Assembly (NCBI RefSeq): GCF_001458355.1
Contig: NZ_CYSA01000023.1
Location: 62,001 to 126,000, forward strand
Origin: Thalassovita gelatinovora
GTDB lineage: Bacteria; Pseudomonadota; Alphaproteobacteria; Rhodobacterales; Rhodobacteraceae
Direction of reading: 5' to 3'
DNA length: 64,000 nucleotides
Below, piece after piece: positions 45,081 through 53,591 of the stretch. The notes under the pieces are model-generated. The model saw only the letters and a list, made by a program, of their open reading frames with translations. It made no database searches and was not told where the DNA came from. Each line of letters starts with the position of its first letter. Position 1 is the first letter of the stretch. Position numbers and translations under genes: made by a program.

Positions 45081-46415
45081 CTATTGTTCCCGGAATGCGC
45101 GTGACATGCTGTCGCGCACTGGTTTGATCAGATATTCGAAAAATGTCCTCGCTTCGGTTTCGATCATGATGTCTGCGGGCATCCCCGGAACCGGGGCGAA
45201 GGACGTGACTCTGGCGTATTCCGACGCGGAGAGGTCGATATGAGCGACATAGACTTCCTGGGCCACGCCTTTGGATGTGTCGGTGATCGAGTCGGCGGAT
45301 AAATAGCTGACATAGCCGGTCAACACCGGCGTGGTGCGCCGGTTCAACGCCGATAGCCTGACCGTCGCGGCCTGACCGGGGCGCACGCTGTCCACATCGG
45401 TGCGCGGGACAAGGGTTTCGATCAGCAGCGGCGCGTCGCTGGGCAGAATTTCCGCAATCGGTTTGCCGCTTTCGATGACACCGCCGGGGCTGTGATAATA
45501 CATCCTTACCATCGTTCCGCTGACCGGGGCGACAACGGTCGAACGTGACAGCACATCCTTGGCCTTGCGGGCCTTTTCGCGGATCGTGTCCAGTTCCGCC
45601 TGCACGGCCTGAAGTTCGTCCAGCGCCTTGCGCCGACGCCCGGCTTCCAGTTTTTCGATCTCGAGCTGGAACTTGAGACGGGAGCGTTCGATTTCTTCGA
45701 TTTCCGAGGCGATCCGCGCAATATGGCCGTCGGTTTCCAGCACGGCACGGCGGACATAATTGAATTCGGGACGACGGATCAGCCCCTCTTCGAGCAAGGT
45801 TTCCTTGTCGCTGAGTTCTTCGGTCAGGCTGACCCCGCGTTCGCGATAGGCTTCCAGTTGCACCCGGTAACCTTCGCTGCGGATTTTCAGCGATCCCATG
45901 CCGTTTTCCAGGATCGCCAGTTCTTTTTCCTGCATGCGCTGCGACGATTCAAACGCAAGTTTCTGATCGTCAAGGATTTGTGCCACCTGCTGATTTGCCT
46001 TGGCCAGTTCGATAAGGCGCGGCAAGAAAACGATTTCGGTGGCGTTCAGGTATTCGGCCCGCACCCGCGCCTCGGCCGCTTCGAGCCGGGCTTTGCGAAA
46101 TTCCATTTCGCGCAGGTCGGCTTGGGCCGCTGTCTGCTGAAGCTGGATGATCTTTTCGCCCTTTTCGACGCGGTCGCCTTCGGAAACCAGTATCGCTTCT
46201 ATGATGCCGCCTTCCAAATGCTGAACGATCTTGTTGCGGCCGGTGGCCACGAAGCTGCCTTGGGAAATCACCGCCGCCGCCAATGGGGCGCGAAAGGCCC
46301 ATAATCCGAAGCCACCAAAGGTGACGATGAACAGGAAAATACCAAATATCACGTGGTTTCGGATCGAGCGCGGTACTTCGTGATGCCATTCCAGGATTTC
46401 GACTGAATGTGTCAT
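45081..46415 (-). CDS. Type I secretion periplasmic adaptor (HlyD/PrtE family)
   Basis: This 444-residue membrane fusion protein has a short cytoplasmic tail, one membrane helix (about residues 21-41, VIFGIFLFIVTFGGFGLWAF), a lipoyl half (GRNKIVQHLEGGIIEAILVSEGDRVEKGEKI), a long coiled coil (about 100-290, Glu/Arg/Leu-rich) and the second lipoyl half with VVAPVSGTMVRMYYHSPGGVI. VPRTDVDSVRPGQAATVRLSAL begins the beta-barrel. It bridges the ATPase to an outer-membrane TolC-like channel, not found in the window. It overlaps the ATPase gene by four bases. Confidence 0.94.
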   Translation of the reverse strand: MTHSVEILEWHHEVPRSIRNHVIFGIFLFIVTFGGFGLWAFRAPLAAAVISQGSFVATGRNKIVQHLEGGIIEAILVSEGDRVEKGEKIIQLQQTAAQADLREMEFRKARLEAAEARVRAEYLNATEIVFLPRLIELAKANQQVAQILDDQKLAFESSQRMQEKELAILENGMGSLKIRSEGYRVQLEAYRERGVSLTEELSDKETLLEEGLIRRPEFNYVRRAVLETDGHIARIASEIEEIERSRLKFQLEIEKLEAGRRRKALDELQAVQAELDTIREKARKAKDVLSRSTVVAPVSGTMVRMYYHSPGGVIESGKPIAEILPSDAPLLIETLVPRTDVDSVRPGQAATVRLSALNRRTTPVLTGYVSYLSADSITDTSKGVAQEVYVAHIDLSASEYARVTSFAPVPGMPADIMIETEARTFFEYLIKPVRDSMSRAFREQ

Positions 46416-48655
46416 TCCTTGTCCCCTTCGGTTGACGGTCCGATCCCCTTGTCGGGACCGCGTGCGCTGCCATGTTGGAAATTCGCAAGTTGCTGAAGCA
46501 CGTCGTTTCGATGCCCCATCAACGCGACGTTTCCGTCGGACAACAGCATGATCTTGTCGACGACGCTGAGCAGTGTCGGTTTTTGCGTTATGACCACGAC
46601 GGTGATCTTGTTTGCCCTAGCGTGTTCGATGGCCCGGGCCAGCGCCTGATCCCCGGCAACGTCAAGGTTCGAATTCGGTTCGTCCAGCACAAGAAGGCGC
46701 GGGTTTCCAAAGAAGGCGCGGGCCAGCGCGATGCGTTGTTTTTGCCCCCCCGATAGCGGCGATCCGTCCGCCGTAACCATCGTTTCATAGCCCTGTGGCA
46801 GTGACGCGATCATGTCATGCACATCGGCCAGAACGGCGGCGCGGTGGATTTGTTCGTCGGTGGCGTCATCGCGCATTCGCGCGATATTCTGCTTGATGGT
46901 GCCGGGAAACAGTTGGACGTCCTGCGGCAGGTAGCCGATGTTTTCGCCCAGTTGCCTGGGTTCCCAGTTGCGCAGATCCATCAGGTCCAGCCGCACATTG
47001 CCCGAGGTCGGAATGATCGACCCCACCAGCATTTTGCCCAGCGTCGTCTTGCCAGCCCCGGAATTGCCGATGACCGCAAGGGTATCGCCCGGTTCCAACG
47101 AAAAGCTGATGGCGTTCAGCACCACTTGCTTGGTTCCGTTCGGAACGAACAGCAGGCGCCCCACGTCCAAACGGCCCTGAGGGTCGGGTAGCCGCAGCCG
47201 TTCGAATTGATGCGCCGACCGGGTCAGCAGGGTGGAAATCCGGCCATAGGCCGACCGCGACAGCAAGAACGCATTCCAGCCCTCGATCGCACCTTCAACC
47301 GGTGCCAGCGCACGACCGGCGATGATCGACGCCGCGATCACCATGCCGCCGGTCATTTCGCCGGCAATCGCCAGATAGGCGCCCCAGCCCAGCATGCAGA
47401 CCTGTGTCAGCAAACGAACGCCGCGCGATACGGTGGCGGAAATCACGTTGCGGTCCTGGGCGCGCACCTGTGCGGTCAGCGACGCGGCGGTGTCGCGGCC
47501 CCAGATGGTTACCGCTTCGGGGATCATCGCCAAGGCGTTGATGATCTGACTGTTCCGGGTCATCGAATCGAGGTGCATGTTCGCCCGCGATTGCGCCTGA
47601 TTGGCCTCGGCAAAGGGGCGCGCTGTCATCCGCTGGTTGATGTTGGCAATCACGAACAGAATGATCGCCGTGGTCACGACGATATATCCCAGATGCGGGT
47701 GCACCAGGAAGATCGCCATCATGAAGATCGGCGCGAAGGGGACATCCATAAACGACATCAGCGTGCCCGAGGTCAGGAAACTGCGTACCTGCTGCAAATC
47801 CCCGAGCGCCTGATATTCGCGCCCCGATCCGTGCAGTGACGCATGGGCTGCTGCGCTCAGGATGGGGGCGCCCAACCGGGCGGCCACTTCTACGGCGGTG
47901 CGCATCAGCATGAAGCGGCGCACGGCGTCGAAAACCGATTGAAGGATCACCGCCCCGGCAATGACCAGCGTCAGCATGATCAGCGTATCCACCGACCGGC
48001 TGGTCAGGACGCGATCGGAAATCTGAAAAAGATAGAGCGGGATCGCGAGCACAAGAACATTGGTGGCACAGGTCATCAACATGACGAAGCCCAGGTTTCG
48101 CCGGACCGCCGCAACGCCTTCGCGCAGGCTTCTTTCATAGTTCTGCGGCCCCAGCCGACGGTGAAACCGTGCGGTGCCACCACCCCCGCCGCCGCCGCCA
48201 CCGCCGCCCCCGTTGCCGCCGCGTCCGCCGGGCGGTATTGCGGCCCCGCTGCTTTCGCGGGTGTTGATCCGGCCTTCAAGCGTTGGTCCCCCCAAGCCCT
48301 TGACCGGCGGGTCCATCCGGCTTTTGATCGGGTCCTTTTCGGGGGTCTTGGCTTTGGGTGCGGTGTCCCTGCGGGCTTGTGGTCCGGTCTGGTCTTTGGG
48401 GTCGCTTCGCATGCTTTGAACAAGTTGAAACGGTTCCAGATGCGGTTCCGGGCGGAAATCGCCGCGCCCCCCTTTGACGACTTTCAGGGTTTCCAGCAGT
48501 TTTTCCCGGCGGGCCTCATCGGATATTTCCTGTTCCGGTCTTTCGGTCCGGCCCGGCTGAAGCGAGGCTGCCGCCTTTATCTGGAATTCCCGCAAATTCA
48601 GGGTGCCCGCGTCTTCTTCGGCGCTGATCGGTTCGCCGTATTTAGTGTTCTTCAT
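46412..48655 (-). CDS. Type I secretion ATPase/permease (PrtD family) with poly-Gly N-terminal extension
   Basis: This 747-residue ABC exporter has six membrane helices (about 185-460) and an ATPase domain: Walker A GNSGAGKT (530-537), signature LSGGQ (634-638), Walker B LLVLDEP (654-660). The H-loop reads ITQKP, so the usual histidine is Gln691. The first 165 residues are an added hydrophilic segment ending in twelve glycines (149-160); PrtD proteins usually begin near the first helix. It exports proteins with uncleaved C-terminal signals. It lies 18 bases downstream of the repeat-protein gene, its likely substrate. Confidence 0.93.
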   Translation of the reverse strand: MKNTKYGEPISAEEDAGTLNLREFQIKAAASLQPGRTERPEQEISDEARREKLLETLKVVKGGRGDFRPEPHLEPFQLVQSMRSDPKDQTGPQARRDTAPKAKTPEKDPIKSRMDPPVKGLGGPTLEGRINTRESSGAAIPPGGRGGNGGGGGGGGGGGGTARFHRRLGPQNYERSLREGVAAVRRNLGFVMLMTCATNVLVLAIPLYLFQISDRVLTSRSVDTLIMLTLVIAGAVILQSVFDAVRRFMLMRTAVEVAARLGAPILSAAAHASLHGSGREYQALGDLQQVRSFLTSGTLMSFMDVPFAPIFMMAIFLVHPHLGYIVVTTAIILFVIANINQRMTARPFAEANQAQSRANMHLDSMTRNSQIINALAMIPEAVTIWGRDTAASLTAQVRAQDRNVISATVSRGVRLLTQVCMLGWGAYLAIAGEMTGGMVIAASIIAGRALAPVEGAIEGWNAFLLSRSAYGRISTLLTRSAHQFERLRLPDPQGRLDVGRLLFVPNGTKQVVLNAISFSLEPGDTLAVIGNSGAGKTTLGKMLVGSIIPTSGNVRLDLMDLRNWEPRQLGENIGYLPQDVQLFPGTIKQNIARMRDDATDEQIHRAAVLADVHDMIASLPQGYETMVTADGSPLSGGQKQRIALARAFFGNPRLLVLDEPNSNLDVAGDQALARAIEHARANKITVVVITQKPTLLSVVDKIMLLSDGNVALMGHRNDVLQQLANFQHGSARGPDKGIGPSTEGDKE

Positions 48656-48673
48656 TGTTGGTCTCTCCTTCCC

Positions 48674-50632
48674 TCAGGCCAGCATCGTTTGCATCACGTC
48701 GAGATGCGGCGGCCCGTCTTCGGACATTGTTGTCGGGTGTACGCCATGTTCCATTTCGCCGGTTGGCCCGGTCGCGGCGAAATCGGTCAGAAAGGCCACT
48801 GCTTCGCTGGCCAGTTGTGTCGCGGGGTCAGGTGCAAGCATCACGTTGGTGGGGGGCGCGTCGTCTGAAATCAGTCTGGCTTGATAGAGCACCGCATCAG
48901 AAAACACCGACCCGCCCGACATCACATGCGAGGGCAGGCCGAAATCGACGATCGAGGCCAGGTTGACGGCCGCGTTATCACCCGTGCTGAGGGTTTGAAC
49001 CGTGCCGGGATTTTCAGGTTCGGTGGATTGGATCAAATCGCTGTCAGAGATCACATTGGTCTGGGACACTTCGCGCATCTGTATCAAATCGCCGGTGATA
49101 TAGAGGGCGTTCATGATGTCCATCGGCGCCAGCAAAGCGCTGGTCAGAACCGACGAAAGGTCCGGGGATTCGGGATCGAAATCGCCAAGCAATTCGCGAA
49201 ATTCCGATGAAAGGGCACTGAATTGATCGGTCTGTGTATGGGTGATCGTGGCGGAATTGATCAAAGCGTTGCCAGAGGTTTCGGCGGTGGAAGGGTCGAA
49301 GACCGGCCCGGTTTCATCCCCGAGAGGCGCGGGACGCAGGACATCTTCGTCCAGCAGGATGTTGGTCTGAGTCACCACGTTTTGGGTAATCATGTCGCCT
49401 TCGACGATGATCAGGTCATAGGCCTGGCCAAGCATCGTCGTGAGGTCGGAATTCATGGTTTGATTGCCGCCGACCGAAATCAAGCTTTCGCTGCCGGAGG
49501 TGGTGAAGGAAACGGTGTCTTCGTCGCGGATCGAATTGATCTGGTGAATCCAGTCATAGGTGATCAGGTCGCCTTCGATCGTGGCCAAGGTTAACAGATC
49601 GGGCACGAACCCCGCGACGCCCGTTTCGGGGGTCGCCCCTTGCGTGGGACGGCCGGATATTCCGGCGGCATTCACAACCTGATTGGACGCTTCGGGCTGT
49701 GCCACATCGTCCCGCAATACGTTGACTTGTGAAATCACGTCCAGGCTGACCACATCGCCGCCCACTGCGATCACTGCCGCATCGACACCGCCGCCGACGC
49801 TGACCGCTTCGTTCAGTGCAAGGTTGCCGCCGGTGGTCCGGGCATGAACGGCGTCTTGTTGTGCGTCGTCCTGCCCCGATTGCAGGGCGTGCGGTAACAA
49901 GTCTTGCCAGTTGGGCATCTGGGTGGCCGATTGACCATCCACGGTCACGCCTTGGGTCGCCGCGCCGGTTGCCAGATGGACAGTGGCGTGCGGGGTTTGT
50001 TCGGTTGCCGCCCCGGACCGGGCTAGGATCTGTGTGAACATCGCAGAAGCCGTCTCGGCCGCGCCAATGGTTTCGCTGCTGGTGGCAAGTTGGGGGGTAA
50101 GCGGTGGCAGGATTTGCAGGTGATCCGCCTGGGCCTGCAAAGCCGCAAGTGTTTCGCTTTGTATCTGAATAAAGGAAGCCGCCGTTTCGGGCGACATATC
50201 GATGATGTCCTGATCGGTCAGCGTGTTGACTTGTATGGTGACTTGCATTGTTGCGCCCGGTGGCGGTGCCACAATGATCGGAGGCAGATCCAAGTCCGTT
50301 TCATAGGAACTTGAATACGGCGCGGTGCCGGTGCCCAGATTTCCGATACCGTCGCTCTGAAGCGAGGCGTCGGGTGATATATGGAGGGGCTTGAGCCGCA
50401 ACAAAGCAGCGGGGAACCCGAAAGGGCCCGGGTCCTGAACCTGTGGATCATATCCCTCTGGCCCGTAGATGAAATCTCTTTGAACGGAATGTTCGTGCAA
50501 GGGATCGAGAGGCTGCTGCTTGCGGTAGAATTTGAAGCTGGAATAGTCGAGACGTGTGCTGGTAGCTTCGGCCACCGTTTGAAAAAGGCCGATAAAGAAT
50601 GCGATCGCTTCTGTAGTTTTGTCCATGAACAT
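48674..50632 (-). CDS. Large acidic repeat protein, putative type I secretion substrate or matrix component
   Basis: This 652-residue protein has no signal peptide and no known domain. Six copies of a module are visible, four in full: [IVT]-x-GD-[LMV]-[IV]-x6-Q-x-N-x3-D-x-D at residues 352-374, 410-432, 512-534 and, slightly changed, 290-310; partial copies lie at 130-144 and 572-591. Between them recur GN(A/L)-x2-N-x-A segments (269-276, 454-459, 552-560). Regular Gln/Asn/Asp spacing resembles stacked beta-strand repeats such as curli, but it is not curlin. Cysteine is absent. Two ATGs (50632, 50626) compete and no clear ribosome site is seen. It is probably exported by the adjacent ATPase. 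Confidence 0.75.
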   Translation of the reverse strand: MFMDKTTEAIAFFIGLFQTVAEATSTRLDYSSFKFYRKQQPLDPLHEHSVQRDFIYGPEGYDPQVQDPGPFGFPAALLRLKPLHISPDASLQSDGIGNLGTGTAPYSSSYETDLDLPPIIVAPPPGATMQVTIQVNTLTDQDIIDMSPETAASFIQIQSETLAALQAQADHLQILPPLTPQLATSSETIGAAETASAMFTQILARSGAATEQTPHATVHLATGAATQGVTVDGQSATQMPNWQDLLPHALQSGQDDAQQDAVHARTTGGNLALNEAVSVGGGVDAAVIAVGGDVVSLDVISQVNVLRDDVAQPEASNQVVNAAGISGRPTQGATPETGVAGFVPDLLTLATIEGDLITYDWIHQINSIRDEDTVSFTTSGSESLISVGGNQTMNSDLTTMLGQAYDLIIVEGDMITQNVVTQTNILLDEDVLRPAPLGDETGPVFDPSTAETSGNALINSATITHTQTDQFSALSSEFRELLGDFDPESPDLSSVLTSALLAPMDIMNALYITGDLIQMREVSQTNVISDSDLIQSTEPENPGTVQTLSTGDNAAVNLASIVDFGLPSHVMSGGSVFSDAVLYQARLISDDAPPTNVMLAPDPATQLASEAVAFLTDFAATGPTGEMEHGVHPTTMSEDGPPHLDVMQTMLA

Positions 50633-50667
50633 GGCCGGCGCTACCGATACGAATACTTAGGGGAAGA

Positions 50668-50697
50668 GGCCCGCGCGGGAAGGTTCCCGCACGGGCC
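50668..50697 (-). other. Intercistronic hairpin between the two large secreted-protein genes
   Basis: GGCCCGCGCGGGAA (50668-50681) and TTCCCGCACGGGCC (50684-50697) pair over 14 positions with one mismatch and a two-base loop. For minus-strand transcripts no T-run follows, so partial termination or RNA processing is more likely than a full stop. Confidence 0.55.
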
Positions 50698-50749
50698 GAT
50701 TTTTTGGGGATTGGCAGTCATAATATTCTGCAATCCCTGACCCTCTGGA

Positions 50750-52201
50750 TCAGGCGTCGTCTTCGCCGGTCAGAGAGTAGTCGGAGGTCAGGTTGTTACC
50801 GACGGTGGTCATGTCCACGGTATTGCCCAGGACGTTGGCACCCATCGAGATCGACTGGTTGAACGCCGTGGTATCGAGGATCGCATCTGCCGAGGCGAAA
50901 GATTCCCCGGTCACATAGCCATCATCGCCATTGTGCGAACCCCACATGCCGCCGCTGCCACCAGCACCACCGGCACCGCCGTCAGCCATGGCCGCATCAC
51001 CCGCGATTACCGACGAATGCGCCGCACCTGCGGTGGTGGTTCCACCCGTTGCCGCACCCGTGCCGCCGCCTGCGCCACTGGTTGCACCGGCTGCACCGGC
51101 TGCACCCGAAGCCGCGTTGGCATGAGCACCGGCAGCGATACCGCCACCTCCGGCCCCGGCCGCTGAACCGGCTGCCGCAATCGCCGCCGCCGCATCGCCA
51201 CCTTCGAGGAAGTCGAGCAGACCCAGGTCGATACCGCCTTCAGAAGCGGCAGCCCCTGCGGCTGCGCCGCTTGATGCCGCGCCGACGCCAACGCCGACGT
51301 TCACGCTGGTCGCATCGGCCGCGCCGCTGGCACCACCTTGGGCAGACGCATTGCCGCCGTTGCCACCGTTGCCGGTTTCGACATCATCCGATTCCGACCA
51401 GCCGCCGAATGCCGCCCCAAGCGCGTCGCCGCCACCCGAGAAGGCATCGCCGCCATCGTCGCCATCGCCACCTTCGGCATCGATACCTTCTTCGGCATCG
51501 GCACTGCCGCCACGGGCGTCACCGTTCTGTGTGAAGCCGGCACCCATGTTGGTGACATCCGGATCGTTTAGCGTGTCGTTGTCATCAAGATGGTTGCTCA
51601 TCACGTTGACCGTGCCGACATCGTTGCCGGCGCCCGTCAGCGCGCTGTTGAGGATGCCATCCATATTAATATCGTCGCCGATATCGTAATGGATGTTGCC
51701 ATCTTCAGCCATCAGCACGTCGCCGACCGACGACCCGTGCTGCACATCGATGTCGGCGAAGTCGTCATCGTTGGGCATGTAGCCTTCCATGTCCAGATCG
51801 ATATCCACATCCACGTCGACATCGGTGTCAGTGGTGTGGGTGCTGTCGGTGTTTGTCCGGCTGACATTGGTGTCATTGCTGGTGGTGTTGGTGTTGTTGT
51901 TGTTGGTATTGGTGTCGGTATTGGTATTGCTGTCGGTATCTTCGTTGGAATCGTAATTCCAGTTACCGTTGGCATTGCCATTGCCGTTCAGGCTGGCATT
52001 GCCATTCAGGTTCAGGTTGCCATTACCATTGCCGTTCAGGTTCAGGCTTTCTTGGGACTGACCCTGGTTTTGACCCTGGTTTTGCCCTTGTTCCTGACCT
52101 TGGTTCTGGTTCTGGTTCTGGTCCTGATCGCCGTCAGCGTTATAGGTGACAGGACTGTTGTTGAACCAGCCGAGTGCGGTTTGATTGTTCTTGATAGACA
52201 T
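50750..52201 (-). CDS. Low-complexity Gln/Asn/Asp/Gly/Ala-rich protein, putative secreted fibre or matrix protein
   Basis: This 483-residue protein is built of blocks: a short N-terminal anchor (1-22), a QDQNQNQNQGQEQGQ-type Gln/Asn zone (24-52), an LNLNGNGNGN-type Asn/Gly zone (53-82), an Asn/Asp/Thr zone (83-125), strict Asp alternation (DTDVDVDVDIDLD, 125-137), an acidic region (140-285), a Gly/Ala zone (291-420) and a distinct C-terminus (about 421-483) with FNQSISMGANVLGNTVDMTTVG. No Cys and hardly any basic residues. This suggests an extracellular, calcium-tolerant or amyloid-like polymer, with the C-terminus as export signal. It heads the minus-strand operon. AAGGA lies upstream. Not matched to a known family. 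Confidence 0.75.
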   Translation of the reverse strand: MSIKNNQTALGWFNNSPVTYNADGDQDQNQNQNQGQEQGQNQGQNQGQSQESLNLNGNGNGNLNLNGNASLNGNGNANGNWNYDSNEDTDSNTNTDTNTNNNNTNTTSNDTNVSRTNTDSTHTTDTDVDVDVDIDLDMEGYMPNDDDFADIDVQHGSSVGDVLMAEDGNIHYDIGDDINMDGILNSALTGAGNDVGTVNVMSNHLDDNDTLNDPDVTNMGAGFTQNGDARGGSADAEEGIDAEGGDGDDGGDAFSGGGDALGAAFGGWSESDDVETGNGGNGGNASAQGGASGAADATSVNVGVGVGAASSGAAAGAAASEGGIDLGLLDFLEGGDAAAAIAAAGSAAGAGGGGIAAGAHANAASGAAGAAGATSGAGGGTGAATGGTTTAGAAHSSVIAGDAAMADGGAGGAGGSGGMWGSHNGDDGYVTGESFASADAILDTTAFNQSISMGANVLGNTVDMTTVGNNLTSDYSLTGEDDA

Positions 52202-52928
52202 CGCTTTGGATCCTTTTCAGCATCTCCCGTCGCGACCGCCAATCATCTCTAAAGCGGCCAGTCTTCGGGTGGTTGGTTGTACCGGACGAAATTGTCCGGC
52301 TCTCCTTGCGGAACGTCTCCACCTGCGGGTGTTGTCGTTCCTCGCGCCAAATGAAGCGCCGGTTCAGGGTGGCCACGAGAAGGGAGGAAAGATAGCTGCC
52401 AGAAATGTTAATAAACCAATGGCCGGGAAATCTTCTGCTTTTGAATAAAAAAAACGAAACATACGCATGATTCGTTCATAAGAACCATTCTGTGGTCACC
52501 GATTCGATCTAGGTCTGATGGCGCATGATCGCGCGTGAAATGCAGACCACGACCCGAAGGCGGGGATGGATACAACAGCGAGTATTTGAAAATTGTATTG
52601 ATCGACAAAGAGTTGCTTGCCGCCAATGCCTGTGTTTGTGCGCCCCTCATCGAACGGGCAGGGCATATATCGAAAGCTTAAGAAAGATTGATATTTTCAT
52701 TTGTGGATAAAAACTGTATATTTTGTTAATAAATAGGTTAATTTTTAATCGGAACGGTGATTTTTTAGGAATCGGGTTCTGATTGTAAACATTTTACTAT
52801 GTGTGAATAAATCGTCACCAGTGCAGTCAGAGGCCTGTACAAAGCCCGAAATTATTCATTCGGGTTGTGATTTATATTGGACTGTTGAGCAGTCGGTCCG
52901 AACCTAAAATTGGTTTCGGGGGGATACC
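52202..52928. other. Long AT-rich divergent regulatory region
   Basis: This 727-base gap separates the divergent operon of secreted proteins from the LuxR gene and is far more AT-rich than the window, mainly at 52380-52880. It holds an inverted repeat CCGGAC-N6-GTCCGG (52282-52299), 81 bases before the low-complexity protein gene, and GACTG-N5-CAGTC (52880-52894), 35 bases before luxR. Only short open frames without ribosome sites occur. It is probably bound by several regulators. Confidence 0.6.
52282..52299. promoter_or_regulatory. Inverted repeat upstream of the low-complexity protein gene
   Basis: CCGGAC and GTCCGG are perfect six-base arms around GAAATT. It may be an operator for the divergent LuxR protein or a hairpin in the 5' leader. 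Confidence 0.4.
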
Positions 52929-53591
52929 ATGAATATGCATTTAATTGCCATTTTCGGCGAGGGCATGACCTTGTCCGAACGATACTTGGATATAATCAAG
53001 CAAGAGTATTCGGCTGCTCATTTCATCCGATTGAACAGTATCGAAGAAGCGAACAACGTAGCGCGGTCCGAGCATATATCCTTTGCGCTTGTCGAACAGG
53101 AAATGGTTGCGGACGATATCGCGCGCGGGCTTGCTCCGTTGGAACCGCTTGGGGTGGAACGGACCGTACTGGCCTATCGCGATGACGATATCGCCGCGTT
53201 GTTCTATGAGCATGCCCATTCGCATGGAAACATGACCCATTTCGGATTTCTTCCGATGAACCTTCAGCTTGATTGCTGGCTGTCGATGTTGCGCCTGTTG
53301 TTTCTGGACCAATGCTGTGTGCCCAATGCCTTGTTGGATATGCGGCCTGTCGCGGGTCAACAGCGGGGCTGCGGCGAGGTGAATGGCCTCAAAGCCAACC
53401 TGACGCCGCGGGAACAGGAAATCCTGCGTCTTGTCGCGCGGGGCAAGCAGAACAAGTTGATCGCCTCTGACCTTGTCGTGTCGGAACACACGGTCAAGCT
53501 GCATATGCACAACATCATGCAGAAACTCGGCGTCAGGAACCGGACAGAGGCCGCCGGTATCTACTTCAACGGAACCAGAGGGGTCGTTTGA
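52929..53591 (+). CDS. LuxR family regulator with CsgD/VpsT-like layout
   Basis: This 220-residue protein ends in a LuxR helix-turn-helix: [52 protein letters not shown] (158-209). The N-terminal 110 residues look like a degenerate receiver without the phospho-Asp pocket. At 117-120 the sequence is WLSM, close to the c-di-GMP motif W[FLM][TS]R of VpsT except for Met in place of Arg. CsgD and VpsT of similar size control curli and matrix genes. By location it should control the divergent secreted-protein operon. Its stop overlaps the next gene in TGATG. Confidence 0.88.
   Translation: MNMHLIAIFGEGMTLSERYLDIIKQEYSAAHFIRLNSIEEANNVARSEHISFALVEQEMVADDIARGLAPLEPLGVERTVLAYRDDDIAALFYEHAHSHGNMTHFGFLPMNLQLDCWLSMLRLLFLDQCCVPNALLDMRPVAGQQRGCGEVNGLKANLTPREQEILRLVARGKQNKLIASDLVVSEHTVKLHMHNIMQKLGVRNRTEAAGIYFNGTRGVV

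Noticed and set aside
51590-52252. Val/Ile/Gly-rich plus-strand frame opposite the low-complexity protein gene
   Set aside because: Its VGVVVVGIGVGIGI-type composition is the complement of the Asn/Asp/Thr-coding repeats. The minus-strand frame has a ribosome site, operon context and a non-repetitive C-terminus.
52525-52710. 61-codon frame in the LuxR upstream region
   Set aside because: No ribosome site or recognisable protein features, and it lies in a probable regulatory region.
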